DNA of 64,000 bases from Mycobacterium bourgelatii (lineage in GTDB: Bacteria; Actinomycetota; Actinomycetes; Mycobacteriales; Mycobacteriaceae). Made by a program: the position numbers and the translations under genes. The stretch covers positions 2,666,001-2,730,000 of the forward strand of contig NZ_BLKZ01000001.1 of the NCBI RefSeq assembly GCF_010723575.1. Direction: 5' to 3'. Positions within the stretch are counted from its first letter, which is position 1; every line of letters begins with the position of its first letter. A model generated the notes under the pieces. That model worked only from the letters and a program-made list of their open reading frames with translations. It searched no databases and had not been told where the DNA came from. Below, piece after piece: positions 11,301 to 17,943 of this stretch.

Positions 11301-11975
11301 GGGTCGTTGCCCGCCTTGGTCGCTGCCTTCAACGGCGGACTGAATGGTCTCGTACAGACCGGCCAGACGCTGGCACTGACCCTGGCCTCCAACTTCGGCG
11401 GCGGCCTCGAGGGGCTGATCCAGACCGGCCAGTCCTTGGCCGGCAACCTGGGCGCTCAACTGGCCGCGCTGCTGGACACCGGCCTGAGCGGCAGCCTCTC
11501 GGCGCAGCTGAGTGCGGCCTTGTCGGCTGGTCTTGGGGGCACCTTGAACGGGGTGCTAGAGGCCACACAGTCGCTGGCCGCCAACTTGGCAACTGGATTG
11601 GGTACCGGATTCGAGGGCTTGATCGACGGCGGGGCAATCCTGTTGAACAGCCTCGGCGCCGGGTTCAACAGCCTGTTCGGCACCGGAGGATCGTTGGCGG
11701 CGATCTGGGCCGACGCCGTTGGGGAGGTCGTCGGGTCACTAACCAGCGCCCTGGGCGCGAGCCTCGGCGTCGGCTTCCCCGGGCTTGCCCAAACGGGTGC
11801 GGCCATAGTGAACGGGATCGCAAACGCATCCCTGGCGCTGTCGCAGACCGGTGGCGCGCTCCTGGCTGGCCTTGGCGATTCAGCGGTGGACTTCGTGGCC
11901 AACATCAGCCTGGCGTTGCTCAACCTTCAGCTCGCCATTCAAGCCGCACTGAACATCAGCGGCTCGATCGGTTGA
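2352..11975 (+). CDS. giant PE-family repeat protein (3207 aa)
   Basis: The start ATG at 2352 gives MSFVIAVPE, the standard PE N-terminus, with GGGGGA at 2341-2346 as ribosome site; the in-frame ATG at 2346 would sit on top of that site. Residues 1-~95 form the PE helical-hairpin domain, ending with YAAAE, which fits the YxxxD/E ESX secretion signal. After a linker, about 39 tandem units of 72 residues (216 bp) run from ~200 to ~3050, followed by a ~150-residue unique tail. The array is rich in Ala, Leu, Gly and Phe; I find no Lys, Arg, His or Cys in it. It is neither PGRS (GGAGGX) nor MPTR (NxGxGNxG) and looks amphipathic-helical. It probably acts at the cell surface or is secreted by ESX-5; its function is unknown. 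It stands alone between two hairpin-rich gaps. Confidence 0.9.
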   Translation: MSFVIAVPELFQSAAQDLAGIQTALSEAAAAAAAPTTGLLAAAEDEVSIAVAKLFGSFGEEYQAASAKAAAFHESFVATLSRNAASYAAAELFNGAALVTPAAAAAVGGEVGLSATISAEIAAALRAFANAVGAGISGLALQGGGALASGLGAGVAQTGEAIVAAGTSLQGLGTGMSTLGANLSAQATAALAEAANLGASVSAQLALNLSGNLDLGLPELVAALNGGFNGLLQAGQTVTANIITNLGGSLGTALQTGGTLLANFGGSLPTLAAQLNAAISASFGNGLPGLVAAFNGGLNGLVQTGATLASNLAANFGGGIEAIIQTGETIAATLAAGFTAPELAAQLTAALQASLGASFPQLVAALSGGFNGLAELGQEFAANLASAFSGGFGGLVELGQDFAANLVASFSAPELAAQISAALQASLGASFPELVAALNGGLNGLVQTGATLAANFGGSLNALIQTGETLVANLAGSFSVPAVAAQISAALQASLGASFPQLVAAFNGGFEGLLQTGASLASNLASNFGGSLDALIQTGETLVANLAASFSAPALAAQISAALQASLGASFPELVAALNGGLNGLLQTGATLASNLAANFSGGLNGLIQLGQTFAGTLAGSFTLPELAASISAALQASLGASFPELVAAFSGGLNGFAQVAQELAANLAANFGGGLEGLIEAGQTFAANLAAAFNAPSLSAAITAALQASLGGSFPELVAAFSGGLNGLIETGQELAANLAANLGGGLEGLIELGETFAASLAGSFSLPQLAASISAALQASLGASFPELVAAFSGGLNGFAQVAQELAANLAANFGGGLEGLIEAGQTLLANLGASFSLPELAASISAAFQASLGASFPELVAALSGGFNGFAELAQQVAANLAANFGGGLEGLIEAGQTLLANLGASFSLPELAASISAALQASFGASFPELVAAFSGGLNGLIETGQELFANLAANLGGSFEGFIELGQTLVANLAGSLSLPELAASLSLALQASLGASFPELVAAFSGSLNGFAQVAQELAANLAANFGGGLEGLIEAGQAFAANLAAAFNVPTLAAQISAALSAAFGASFPELVAALSGGFSGFAQVAQQLGANLAANLSGGLSGFIEAGENFAASLAAALNAPTLVAAINAALQASFGASFPELVAAFSGGLNGLAQVGAELVADLSSAFGGSLEGLIDVGQTFFANLAGSLSLPELAASISAALQASLGASFPELVAAFTGGLNGFAQVAQQLAANLAANFGGGLEGFIQAGQTLLANLGASFSLPELAASISAALQASFGASFPELVAAFSGGLNGLIETGQELFANLAANLGGSFEGFIELGQTLVANLAGSLSLPELAASISAALQASLGASFPELVAAFSGSLSGFAQVAQELAANLAANFGGGLEGLIEAGQTLLANLGASFSLPELAASISAALQASFGASFPELVAAFSGGLNGLIETGQELFANLAANLGGSFEGFIELGQTLVANLAGSLSLPELAASLSLALQASLGASFPELVAAFSGSLSGFAQVAQELAANLAANFGGGLEGLIEAGQAFAANLAAAFNAPTLAAQISAALSAAFGASFPQLVAALSGGFNGFAQLAQQLGANLAATFGGSLEGLIEAGQTLLANLGASFSLPELAASISAALQASFGASFPELVAAFSGGLNGLIETGQELIANLAANFGDLGGLIELGQTLVVNLGASLNLPNLAASLSAAIEANLGASFPQLAAALTGGLTGLVEIGQTFAANLAGAFNTPALVAAFNAAFGGLIETAQEVAANLALAFNAPALLAAFSGGLNGLVQLGQNFAANLAASFNLPSLAASISAAIQANLGASFPQLAAALTGGLNGLVQIGQNLAANLAATFGGGLEGFIQAGQTFLATLAGSFSLPSIMASISAALEASFGASFPELVAAISGGLNGLADLGAQLAANLAATFGGGLEGFIEAGQTLLANLAGSLSLPGLVASISAALEASFGASFPELVAAFSGGLNGLADLGAQLAANLAATFGGGLEGFIQAGQTFLANLAGSFSLPSLVASISAALEASFGASFPELVAAFSASLNGLADLGAQLAANLAATFGGGFEGLIEAGQTFLANLAASFSLPELAASISAALEASFGASFPELVAAFSASLNGLADLGAQLAANLAATFGGGLEGLIEAGQTFLANLAASFSLPSLMASISAALEASFGASFPELVAAISGGLNGLADLGAQLAANLAATFGGGLEGLIEAGQTFLANLAGSLSLPSIVASISAALEASFGASFPELVAAFSASLNGLADLGAQLAANLAATFGGGLEGFIEAGQTFLANLAGSLSLPSIVASISAALEASFGASFPELVAAFSASLNGLADLGAQLAANLAATFGGGFEGLIEAGQTFLANLVGSFNLPELAASISAALQASFGASFPELVAAISGGFNGLADLGAQLAANLAATFGGGLEGFIQAGQTLLANLAGSLSLPSIMASISAALEASFGASFPELVAAISGGLNGLANLGAQLAANLAATFGGGLEGFIEVGQTFLATLAGSLSLPELAASITAALQASFGASFPELVAAFTGTLNGLAELGQELAANLAATFGGGLEGFIEAGQTFLANLAGSVNLLNIAASLNAALQASLGASLPELVAALSGGLNGLADLGAQLAANVAATFGGGLEGFIEAGQTFLATLAGSLDLPSLMASISAALEASFGASFPELVAAISGGFNGLADLGAQLAANLAATFGGGLEGFIEAGQTLLANLAGSLSLPSIMASISAALEASFGASFPALVAAFNASLSGLAANVQQLAANLAATFGGGLEGFIEAGQTFVANLAGSFTLPELAASISAALQASLGASFPAVVAAFNGGLNGLIQTGQTFAANLAGTFGGGLNGLIQTGENFIANLAGSFNAPELAAQISAALQASLGASFPALVAAFNGGLNGLIQTGQTLAGSLAGSLGGSLNGLIQTGENLVANLAASFNAPALAAQISAALQASLGGSLPALVAAFNGGLNGLVQTGQTLALTLASNFGGGLEGLIQTGQSLAGNLGAQLAALLDTGLSGSLSAQLSAALSAGLGGTLNGVLEATQSLAANLATGLGTGFEGLIDGGAILLNSLGAGFNSLFGTGGSLAAIWADAVGEVVGSLTSALGASLGVGFPGLAQTGAAIVNGIANASLALSQTGGALLAGLGDSAVDFVANISLALLNLQLAIQAALNISGSIG
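2950..11460 (+). repeat. tandem array of ~39 x 216-bp coding repeats
   Basis: By hand I count 39 occurrences of the motif GASFPELVAA or close variants at 216-bp spacing, with the first two and a short stretch near 7600-7740 degenerate. Each 72-residue unit has a ~28-residue segment (LPELAASISAALQASLGASF plus PELVAAFS) and two related ~22-residue segments of the form GGLxGxxxxGQxxxANLAxxF. Nearby units are almost identical in DNA, which indicates recent duplication or gene conversion. Confidence 0.9.
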
Positions 11976-11976
11976 C

Positions 11977-11995
11977 CCCCGGACCCGATCCGGGG
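11977..11995 (+). terminator. hairpin directly after the giant PE gene
   Basis: CCCCGGA (11977-11983) and TCCGGGG (11989-11995) form a 7-bp stem with a 5-nt loop, two bases after the stop codon and followed by AATTT. A compact terminator candidate. Confidence 0.55.
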
Positions 11996-12006
11996 AATTT
12001 CCAGAC

Positions 12007-12064
12007 GTTGCCGGGATGGGCGAGGAGACAACCCCACGCAGTCAGACTCGCCCATCCCGGTAAC
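12007..12064 (+). terminator. 18-bp-stem hairpin between PE gene and argC
   Basis: Arms 12007-12024 and 12047-12064 are complementary over 18 positions with one G-U pair, and the inner 14 bp (core CCGGGATGGGCGAG) are perfect. The loop is 22 nt. There is no U-tract, so it fits an I-shaped mycobacterial terminator. It separates the PE gene from the arginine operon. Confidence 0.6.
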
Positions 12065-12098
12065 TTGGCACACTAGGCGGCGCGACGGCCCGCGACCA

Positions 12099-12132
12099 GG
12101 AATAAATTTGCAAACCGCTGCATAAACATGCA
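12099..12132 (+). promoter_or_regulatory. paired ARG boxes (ArgR operator) at argC
   Basis: Box 2 is CTGCATAAACATGCAG (12118-12133), a 6-bp perfect inverted repeat matching the TGCAT-N4-ATGCA form of ArgR boxes. Box 1, GGAATAAATTTGCA (12099-12112), is a weaker copy. Their centres are 20 bp apart, close to the ~21-bp spacing of classical paired ARG boxes. Box 2 contains the argC ATG at 12128. argR itself is in the operon, so arginine-dependent feedback repression is the natural reading. Confidence 0.7.
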
Positions 12133-13186
12133 GAATCGGCGAATGGCCGAGGGAATAAGGGTGGCAGTCGCCGGTGCTAGCGGCTACGCGGGCGGCGAGG
12201 TGCTCCGACTGCTGCTCGGGCATCCGGCGTACGTGTCCGGTCGTCTCTCCATCGGCTCGCTGACCGCCGCGGCAAGTGCCGGCACCTTGCTTGGTGAGCA
12301 CCACCCACACCTTCTGCCGTTGGCGCAGCGAGTCGTCGACCCGACGGATCTCGACGTCCTCCGAGGCCATGACGTGGTCTTTCTCGGGCTGCCGCATGGG
12401 CATTCGGCAGCGTTGGCGCAAGAACTCGGCCCGGAGACGCTGATCATCGACTGCGGCGCGGACTTCCGGCTCAGCGATGCCGCAGCGTGGGAGCGTTTCT
12501 ACGGTTCTCCGCACGCCGGCAGCTGGCCCTACGGCCTGCCCGAGTTGCCCGGCGGCCGCGACCGCCTCAACGGTGCCCGCCGCATCGCCGTCCCAGGTTG
12601 CTACCCGACCGCGGCGCTGCTGGCACTCGTGCCCGCGATGGCCGCGGGCCTGATCGAACCCGCGGTTACCGTCGTCGCCGTCAGTGGAACTTCAGGAGCC
12701 GGCCGCGCGGCCAAGGTCGATCTGCTGGGCGCGGAAGTCATCGGATCGGCGCGCGCCTACAACATCGGTGGCGTCCATCGCCACACCCCGGAAATCGCTC
12801 AGGGACTGCGGGCCGTTACCGACGGTGACGTAACGGTGTCCTTCACGCCGGTGCTCATCCCGACCTCTCGCGGCATCCTGGCCACCTGCACCGCGCGTAC
12901 CCGCGCGCCGCTCTCGCAAATTCGTGCAACCTACGAAAAGGCTTACCACGCTGAGCCTTTCGTATACCTCATGCCCGAAGGGCAGCTGCCCCGGACCGGC
13001 TCGGTGATCGGCAGCAACGCCGCTCACATCGCCGTTGCCGTGGACGAGGCCGCCGAGACGTTCGTGGCGATCTCGGCGATTGACAACCTGGTCAAGGGAA
13101 CGGCGGGCGCCGCGATCCAGTCGATGAACATCGCGCTGGGCTGGCCCGAGACCGAGGGCTTGTCGGTGGTCGGAGTGGCCCCGTGA
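12128..13186 (+). CDS. argC: N-acetyl-gamma-glutamyl-phosphate reductase
   Basis: Third step of arginine biosynthesis: NADPH reduction of N-acetylglutamyl phosphate to the semialdehyde, in the cytosol. The N-terminal Rossmann motif is VAVAGASGYAGGEVLRLL, and the catalytic Cys is C158 in VPGCYPTAALLAL. The 352-aa length fits the family. The chosen start, MQNRR at 12128, agrees with the M. tuberculosis protein as I recall it; a second ATG at 12143 is possible. The first start lies inside an ARG box, so the mRNA may be leaderless or nearly so. First gene of the arg operon; its stop overlaps the argJ start. Confidence 0.97.
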   Translation: MQNRRMAEGIRVAVAGASGYAGGEVLRLLLGHPAYVSGRLSIGSLTAAASAGTLLGEHHPHLLPLAQRVVDPTDLDVLRGHDVVFLGLPHGHSAALAQELGPETLIIDCGADFRLSDAAAWERFYGSPHAGSWPYGLPELPGGRDRLNGARRIAVPGCYPTAALLALVPAMAAGLIEPAVTVVAVSGTSGAGRAAKVDLLGAEVIGSARAYNIGGVHRHTPEIAQGLRAVTDGDVTVSFTPVLIPTSRGILATCTARTRAPLSQIRATYEKAYHAEPFVYLMPEGQLPRTGSVIGSNAAHIAVAVDEAAETFVAISAIDNLVKGTAGAAIQSMNIALGWPETEGLSVVGVAP

Positions 13187-14397
13187 CCGATACCGCCAAA
13201 ACCACCAGGTTGGTTCGCGCCCAAGGAGTTACGGCACCGGCGGGCTTTCGCGCCGCCGGTATCGCCGCCGGGATCAAAGCATCCGGAGCGCCCGACCTTG
13301 CGCTCGTCTTCAACGAAGGACCCGACTACGCGGCCGCCGGGGTGCTGACTCGCAACAAAGTCAAGGCCGCACCGGTGCTGTGGACTCAACAGGTGCTCAA
13401 AACCGGGCAACTTCGGGCAGTGATCCTCAATTCCGGTGGTGCCAATGCGTGTACCGGACCCGCGGGCTTCCAAGACACCCACGCCACCGCGGAGGCGGTG
13501 GCTGCGGCGCTGTCGGACTGGGGTACCGAGACCGGGGCCATCGAAGTGGCTGTCTGCTCCACCGGCCTGATCGGCGACCGGCTGCCAATGGACAAAGTGC
13601 TGGCCGGCGTTCGCGACATCGTGCACGAGATGCATGGCGGGCTGACCGGCGGTGACGACGCCGCCCACGCCATCATGACAACCGACACGGTCCCCAAACA
13701 GGTTGCGCTGCACCACCAGAACAATTGGACGGTCGGCGCAATGGCCAAGGGGGCGGGGATGCTGGCGCCGTCACTGGCCACCATGTTGGTCGTGCTTACC
13801 ACCGATGCGGTCGCCGAGCCCGCGGCTTTGGATCAGGCCCTGCGCCGCGCCGCCGCCCTGACCTTCGACCGGCTCGACGTGGACGGCAGCTGCTCCACCA
13901 ACGACACGGTCCTGTTGCTGGCCTCGGGTGCCAGTGAAATCGCGCCGCCGCAGAGCGATCTGGATGACGCCGTCCTTCGGGTCTGCGACGATCTGTGCGC
14001 CCAGCTTCAGGCTGACGCGGAGGGCGTCACCAAGCGTGTCACGGTAACGGTGGTCGGGGCGGTCACGGACGACGATGCCCTCATTGCCGCACGGGCAATC
14101 GCCCGCGACAGCCTGGTCAAAACCGCGCTATTCGGCTCGGATCCCAACTGGGGACGGGTGCTGGCCGCCGTCGGGATGGCGCCGATCACCCTAGAACCTG
14201 ATCGAATCTCGGTGTTGTTCAACGGCTCTGCGGTCTGCATTGATGGAGTTGGAGCTCCGGGTGCGCGCGAGGTCGACCTATCGGCGCCGGACATCGACAT
14301 CACCGTCGACCTGGCCCTTGGTGACGGTCAGGCGGCTATCCGCACCACGGACTTGTCGCACGGCTACGTCGAAGAGAATTCGGCGTACAGCTCATGA
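13183..14397 (+). CDS. argJ: bifunctional glutamate N-acetyltransferase / ornithine acetyltransferase
   Basis: Transfers acetyl from N-acetylornithine to glutamate, completing the cyclic arginine pathway. ArgJ cleaves itself at a conserved Thr, here T200 in the motif LATML, to give alpha and beta chains. 404 aa. The start is GTG at 13183, overlapping the argC stop (GTGA), which indicates translational coupling. The downstream argB start overlaps its stop in the same way. Confidence 0.97.
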   Translation: MTDTAKTTRLVRAQGVTAPAGFRAAGIAAGIKASGAPDLALVFNEGPDYAAAGVLTRNKVKAAPVLWTQQVLKTGQLRAVILNSGGANACTGPAGFQDTHATAEAVAAALSDWGTETGAIEVAVCSTGLIGDRLPMDKVLAGVRDIVHEMHGGLTGGDDAAHAIMTTDTVPKQVALHHQNNWTVGAMAKGAGMLAPSLATMLVVLTTDAVAEPAALDQALRRAAALTFDRLDVDGSCSTNDTVLLLASGASEIAPPQSDLDDAVLRVCDDLCAQLQADAEGVTKRVTVTVVGAVTDDDALIAARAIARDSLVKTALFGSDPNWGRVLAAVGMAPITLEPDRISVLFNGSAVCIDGVGAPGAREVDLSAPDIDITVDLALGDGQAAIRTTDLSHGYVEENSAYSS

Positions 14398-15275
14398 GCA
14401 CCGAAGGGCTGTCCACCCAGGTCAAGGCCGAGGTGCTGGCCGAGGCATTGCCCTGGCTCAAGCAGTTGCACGGCAAGATCGTCGTCATCAAGTACGGCGG
14501 CAACGCCATGACCGACGATGTCTTGCGCAAAGCCTTCGCCGCCGACATGGCCTTTCTGCGCAACTGCGGCATCCATCCCGTCGTCGTGCACGGCGGCGGA
14601 CCGCAGATCACAGCCATGCTGCGCAGACTCGGCATCGAAGGCGACTTCAAGGGCGGGTTCCGGGTCACCACACCGGAAGTGCTCGACGTGGCACGGATGG
14701 TGTTGTTCGGGCAGGTCGGTCGCGAACTGGTGAACATGATCAATGCGCACGGACCGTACGCCGTCGGGATCACCGGCGAGGACGCACAATTGTTCACCGC
14801 TGTACGGCGCAGCGTCACCGTCGACGGTGTCGCCATTGACATCGGGTTGGTCGGCGACGTCGACCTGGTCAACACCGACGCCGTACTCGACCTCATTGCG
14901 GCAGGCCGCATTCCGGTGGTTTCGACGTTGGCGCCGGACGCCGATGGCGTGGTGCACAACATCAACGCTGACACTGCCGCCGCCGCATTGGCCGAAGCGC
15001 TGGGAGCCGAGAAGCTGTTGATGCTTACCGACGTCGAGGGCCTGTACACCAGTTGGCCCGACAAAGGTTCGCTGGTCAGCGAGATCGACACGGCCACACT
15101 GTCGCAACTGCTGCCCACGCTGGAGGCGGGCATGATCCCCAAGGTGGAAGCCTGCTTGCGGGCCGTCTCCGGGGGAGTGCCGAGCGCGCACGTCATCGAC
15201 GGACGAGTCAAACATTGTGTGCTGGTGGAACTTTTGACCGATGCAGGCACCGGTACCAAGGTGGTGAGCGCGTGA
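14394..15275 (+). CDS. argB: acetylglutamate kinase
   Basis: Phosphorylates N-acetylglutamate with ATP, the usual point of arginine feedback inhibition. It is 293 aa with the amino-acid-kinase motifs KYGGNAM near residue 29 and VHGGGPQI near residue 64. The start ATG at 14394 overlaps the argJ stop (ATGA). Third gene in the coupled arg operon. Confidence 0.97.
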   Translation: MSTEGLSTQVKAEVLAEALPWLKQLHGKIVVIKYGGNAMTDDVLRKAFAADMAFLRNCGIHPVVVHGGGPQITAMLRRLGIEGDFKGGFRVTTPEVLDVARMVLFGQVGRELVNMINAHGPYAVGITGEDAQLFTAVRRSVTVDGVAIDIGLVGDVDLVNTDAVLDLIAAGRIPVVSTLAPDADGVVHNINADTAAAALAEALGAEKLLMLTDVEGLYTSWPDKGSLVSEIDTATLSQLLPTLEAGMIPKVEACLRAVSGGVPSAHVIDGRVKHCVLVELLTDAGTGTKVVSA

Positions 15276-16462
15276 CCAACACCGAAGCCGTCCAGCAGCG
15301 GTGGCAAGCCGTAATGATGAACAACTACGGCACTCCGACGATGGCACTCGTCAGCGGTGACGGCGCCGTCGTCACCGATGCGGACGGCAAGACCTACGTC
15401 GACCTGCTCGCTGGCATCGCCGTCAACATCCTGGGCCATCGGCATCCGGCGATCATCGAGGCTGTCACCCAGCAGCTGTCGACGCTCGGACACACTTCCA
15501 ACCTGTACGCCACCGAACCCGGCATCGCGCTGGCCGAAGAGTTGGTTGCGCTCCTGGGCGCCGAGAATCCGGCCCGAGTGTTCTTCTGCAACTCCGGGGC
15601 CGAGGCCAACGAAGCCGCGTTCAAACTGACCCGCCTCACGGGCCGCACGAAATTGGTTGCCGCGCAGGAAGGTTTCCACGGCCGCACCATGGGGTCATTG
15701 GCGCTGACCGGGCAGCCTGCCAAGCGGACGCCGTTCGAACCGCTACCCGGTGACGTCACGTACGTCCCGTACGGTGACACCGACGCATTGGCCGAGGCCG
15801 TCGACGATCAAACCGCCGCAGTATTTCTCGAGCCGATCATGGGGGAGAGCGGTGTCGTCGTTCCTCCGGAGGGCTACCTGGCGGCAGCCCGCGACATCAC
15901 CTCCCGGCACCGTGCCTTGCTGGTGCTCGACGAGGTGCAGACCGGAATAGGGCGCACCGGAACGTTTTACGCACACCAGCACGAAGGCATAACGCCCGAC
16001 GTGGTCACGCTGGCCAAGGGACTCGGCGGCGGCTTGCCCATCGGGGCGTGCCTGGCCGTCGGGCCGGCGTCGGAACTGCTGACCCCTGGCCTGCACGGCA
16101 GCACGTTCGGCGGCAACCCCATCTGCACCGCGGCGGCCCTGGCGGTGCTGCGGGTGCTGGCCGCCGACGACTTGGTGCGTCGTGCCGAGGTATTGGGCAA
16201 GTCGCTGCAACACGGCATCGAAGCACTGGGCCACCCCCTGATCGATCATGTGCGCGGCCGCGGACTACTGCGGGGCATCGTGCTGACCGAACAACTCGCC
16301 AAGGGCGCCGAGGCGACCGCCCGGGATGCCGGTTATCTCGTGAATGGCGCCGCGCCCAACGTGATTCGCCTGGCGCCGCCGTTGATCATCAGCGAATCTC
16401 AGCTGGAAGGTTTCGTCGCGGCGCTGCCAGCGATCCTCGACAAGGCCGGAGCATCGGCATGA
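15272..16462 (+). CDS. argD: acetylornithine aminotransferase
   Basis: PLP-dependent transaminase converting N-acetylglutamate semialdehyde to N-acetylornithine. The start GTG at 15272 overlaps the argB stop, giving 396 aa (MTNTEAVQQRW). The same frame stays open upstream inside argB, but that extension has no family similarity. The PLP lysine is K249 in TLAKGLGGGLPIGA, and the class-III motif LVLDEVQTGIGRTG precedes it. Its stop overlaps the argF ATG. Confidence 0.96.
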   Translation: MTNTEAVQQRWQAVMMNNYGTPTMALVSGDGAVVTDADGKTYVDLLAGIAVNILGHRHPAIIEAVTQQLSTLGHTSNLYATEPGIALAEELVALLGAENPARVFFCNSGAEANEAAFKLTRLTGRTKLVAAQEGFHGRTMGSLALTGQPAKRTPFEPLPGDVTYVPYGDTDALAEAVDDQTAAVFLEPIMGESGVVVPPEGYLAAARDITSRHRALLVLDEVQTGIGRTGTFYAHQHEGITPDVVTLAKGLGGGLPIGACLAVGPASELLTPGLHGSTFGGNPICTAAALAVLRVLAADDLVRRAEVLGKSLQHGIEALGHPLIDHVRGRGLLRGIVLTEQLAKGAEATARDAGYLVNGAAPNVIRLAPPLIISESQLEGFVAALPAILDKAGASA

Positions 16463-17385
16463 CGCGACACTTTCTGCGTGACGATGACCTGACGCCCGCC
16501 GAGCAGGCCGAGGTCCTCGAACTGGCGGCCGAACTGAAAAAGGACCCGTTCAGCCGTCGTCCCCTCGAGGGCCCCCGCGGGGTTGCGGTCATTTTCGACA
16601 AGAACTCCACCCGGACCCGGTTCTCGTTCGAGTTGGGCATCGCACATCTCGGTGGCCACGCCGTCGTGGTCGACAGCCGCTCCACTCAGCTGGGTCGTGA
16701 CGAAACCCTGCAGGACACCGCGCAGGTGCTGTCCCGTTATGTCGATGCCATCGTCTGGCGAACGTTCGGCCAAGAGCGGCTGACTGCCATGGCGGAAACC
16801 GCGACGGTGCCCGTCGTCAACGCGTTGTCCGACGAGTTCCATCCCTGCCAGGTGCTGGCCGATCTGCAGACCATCGCCGAACGCAAGGGGTCGCTGAGCG
16901 GTCTGCGGCTGTCCTATTTCGGCGATGGCGCGAACAACATGGCCCATTCGCTGATGCTCGGCGGCGTGACGGCGGGTATCCATGTGACCGTCGCCGGTCC
17001 CGAGGGCTTCCTGCCCGATCCCGCTGTCCTGGCGGCGGCCCAGGAACGCGCCGAAGCCACCGGCGCTTCGGTGACGGTGACCCAGAACGCCGACGAGGCC
17101 GCCAGCGGCGCCGATGTCCTGGTGACCGATACCTGGACGTCGATGGGCCAGGAAGGCGACGGACTGGACCGCGTCAAGCCATTCCGGCCGTTCCAGGTCA
17201 ACGAGCGGCTCCTGTCCCTGGCCGACTCCAAAGCCATTGTCTTGCATTGTCTTCCGGCCCACCGCGGCGACGAGATCACCGACGAGGTGATGGACGGGCC
17301 GGCCAGCGCGGTGTGGGACGAGGCCGAAAACCGGTTGCACGCCCAGAAGGCGCTGCTGGTGTGGTTGTTGGAGCGATCGCGATGA
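16459..17385 (+). CDS. argF: ornithine carbamoyltransferase
   Basis: Condenses ornithine with carbamoyl phosphate to give citrulline. 308 aa from ATG 16459 (MTRHFLRDDDL), overlapping the argD stop. The carbamoyl-phosphate motif STRTR is near residues 50-54, FHPCQVLAD mid-protein, and HCLPAHRG near residue 263 carries the ornithine-site Cys. The frame is open upstream within argD, but the shorter protein matches the family length. Confidence 0.97.
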   Translation: MTRHFLRDDDLTPAEQAEVLELAAELKKDPFSRRPLEGPRGVAVIFDKNSTRTRFSFELGIAHLGGHAVVVDSRSTQLGRDETLQDTAQVLSRYVDAIVWRTFGQERLTAMAETATVPVVNALSDEFHPCQVLADLQTIAERKGSLSGLRLSYFGDGANNMAHSLMLGGVTAGIHVTVAGPEGFLPDPAVLAAAQERAEATGASVTVTQNADEAASGADVLVTDTWTSMGQEGDGLDRVKPFRPFQVNERLLSLADSKAIVLHCLPAHRGDEITDEVMDGPASAVWDEAENRLHAQKALLVWLLERSR

Positions 17386-17894
17386 GCGAAGCGAAGGCGC
17401 ACGCCGTTTCGGGCGCGGACGTCAGTGTCACCCGCGCCGGCCGGCAGGCCCGCATCGTGGCCATCTTGTCGACGGAATCCGTCAGCAGCCAAAGCGAACT
17501 GGCCGCATTGTTGGCGGCAGAGGGCATCGAGGTCACTCAGGCCACGCTGTCGCGCGATCTGGAAGAGCTCGGTGCGGTGAAACTGCGCGGTGCCGACGGC
17601 GGAGTCGGCGTCTACGTTGTGCCCGAAGACGGCAGCCCGGTCCGCGGGGTCACCGGCGGCACCGGTCGACTGTCCCGACTGCTCAACGAGTTGCTGGTCT
17701 CCACCGACGCCAGCGCCAATCTGGCCGTGCTGCGGACGCCACCAGGGGGAGCGCACTATTTGGCCAGCGCGATCGATCGCGCGGCGCTACCGTACGTTGT
17801 CGGCACCATCGCCGGCGACGACACCGTGTTTGTCGCCGCCCGCGCGCCGATGACCGGCACTGATCTGGCGTCTGCGTTGGAAAAGTTGAAGTAA
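17382..17894 (+). CDS. argR: arginine repressor
   Basis: Arginine-responsive repressor/activator, usually a hexamer when arginine is bound. 170 aa from ATG 17382, overlapping the argF stop. The N-terminal winged helix-turn-helix includes SQSELAALLAAEG and TQATLSRDLEELG (residues ~35-65); the C-terminal domain has the arginine-binding GDDTVFVAAR motif. Its likely target is the ARG-box pair at 12099-12132, making the operon autoregulated. Unrelated longer frames cover the same DNA and are rejected. Confidence 0.96.
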   Translation: MSEAKAHAVSGADVSVTRAGRQARIVAILSTESVSSQSELAALLAAEGIEVTQATLSRDLEELGAVKLRGADGGVGVYVVPEDGSPVRGVTGGTGRLSRLLNELLVSTDASANLAVLRTPPGGAHYLASAIDRAALPYVVGTIAGDDTVFVAARAPMTGTDLASALEKLK

Positions 17895-17943
17895 GCCTCG
17901 AATAAACTGCTGCCGGTTTCGGCAAAGCTGAAGGAGATTGTTC

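Noticed and set aside
3047..11459. Long reading frames on both strands inside the giant PE gene (up to ~580 aa)
   Set aside because: They are periodic shadows of the 216-bp repeats in GC-rich DNA, full of Arg/Pro/Ser runs, with no family resemblance.
17900..17924. ARG-box-like GAATAAAC and hairpin before argG
   Set aside because: Only one half-site fits the ARG pattern, so I do not list it as an operator.
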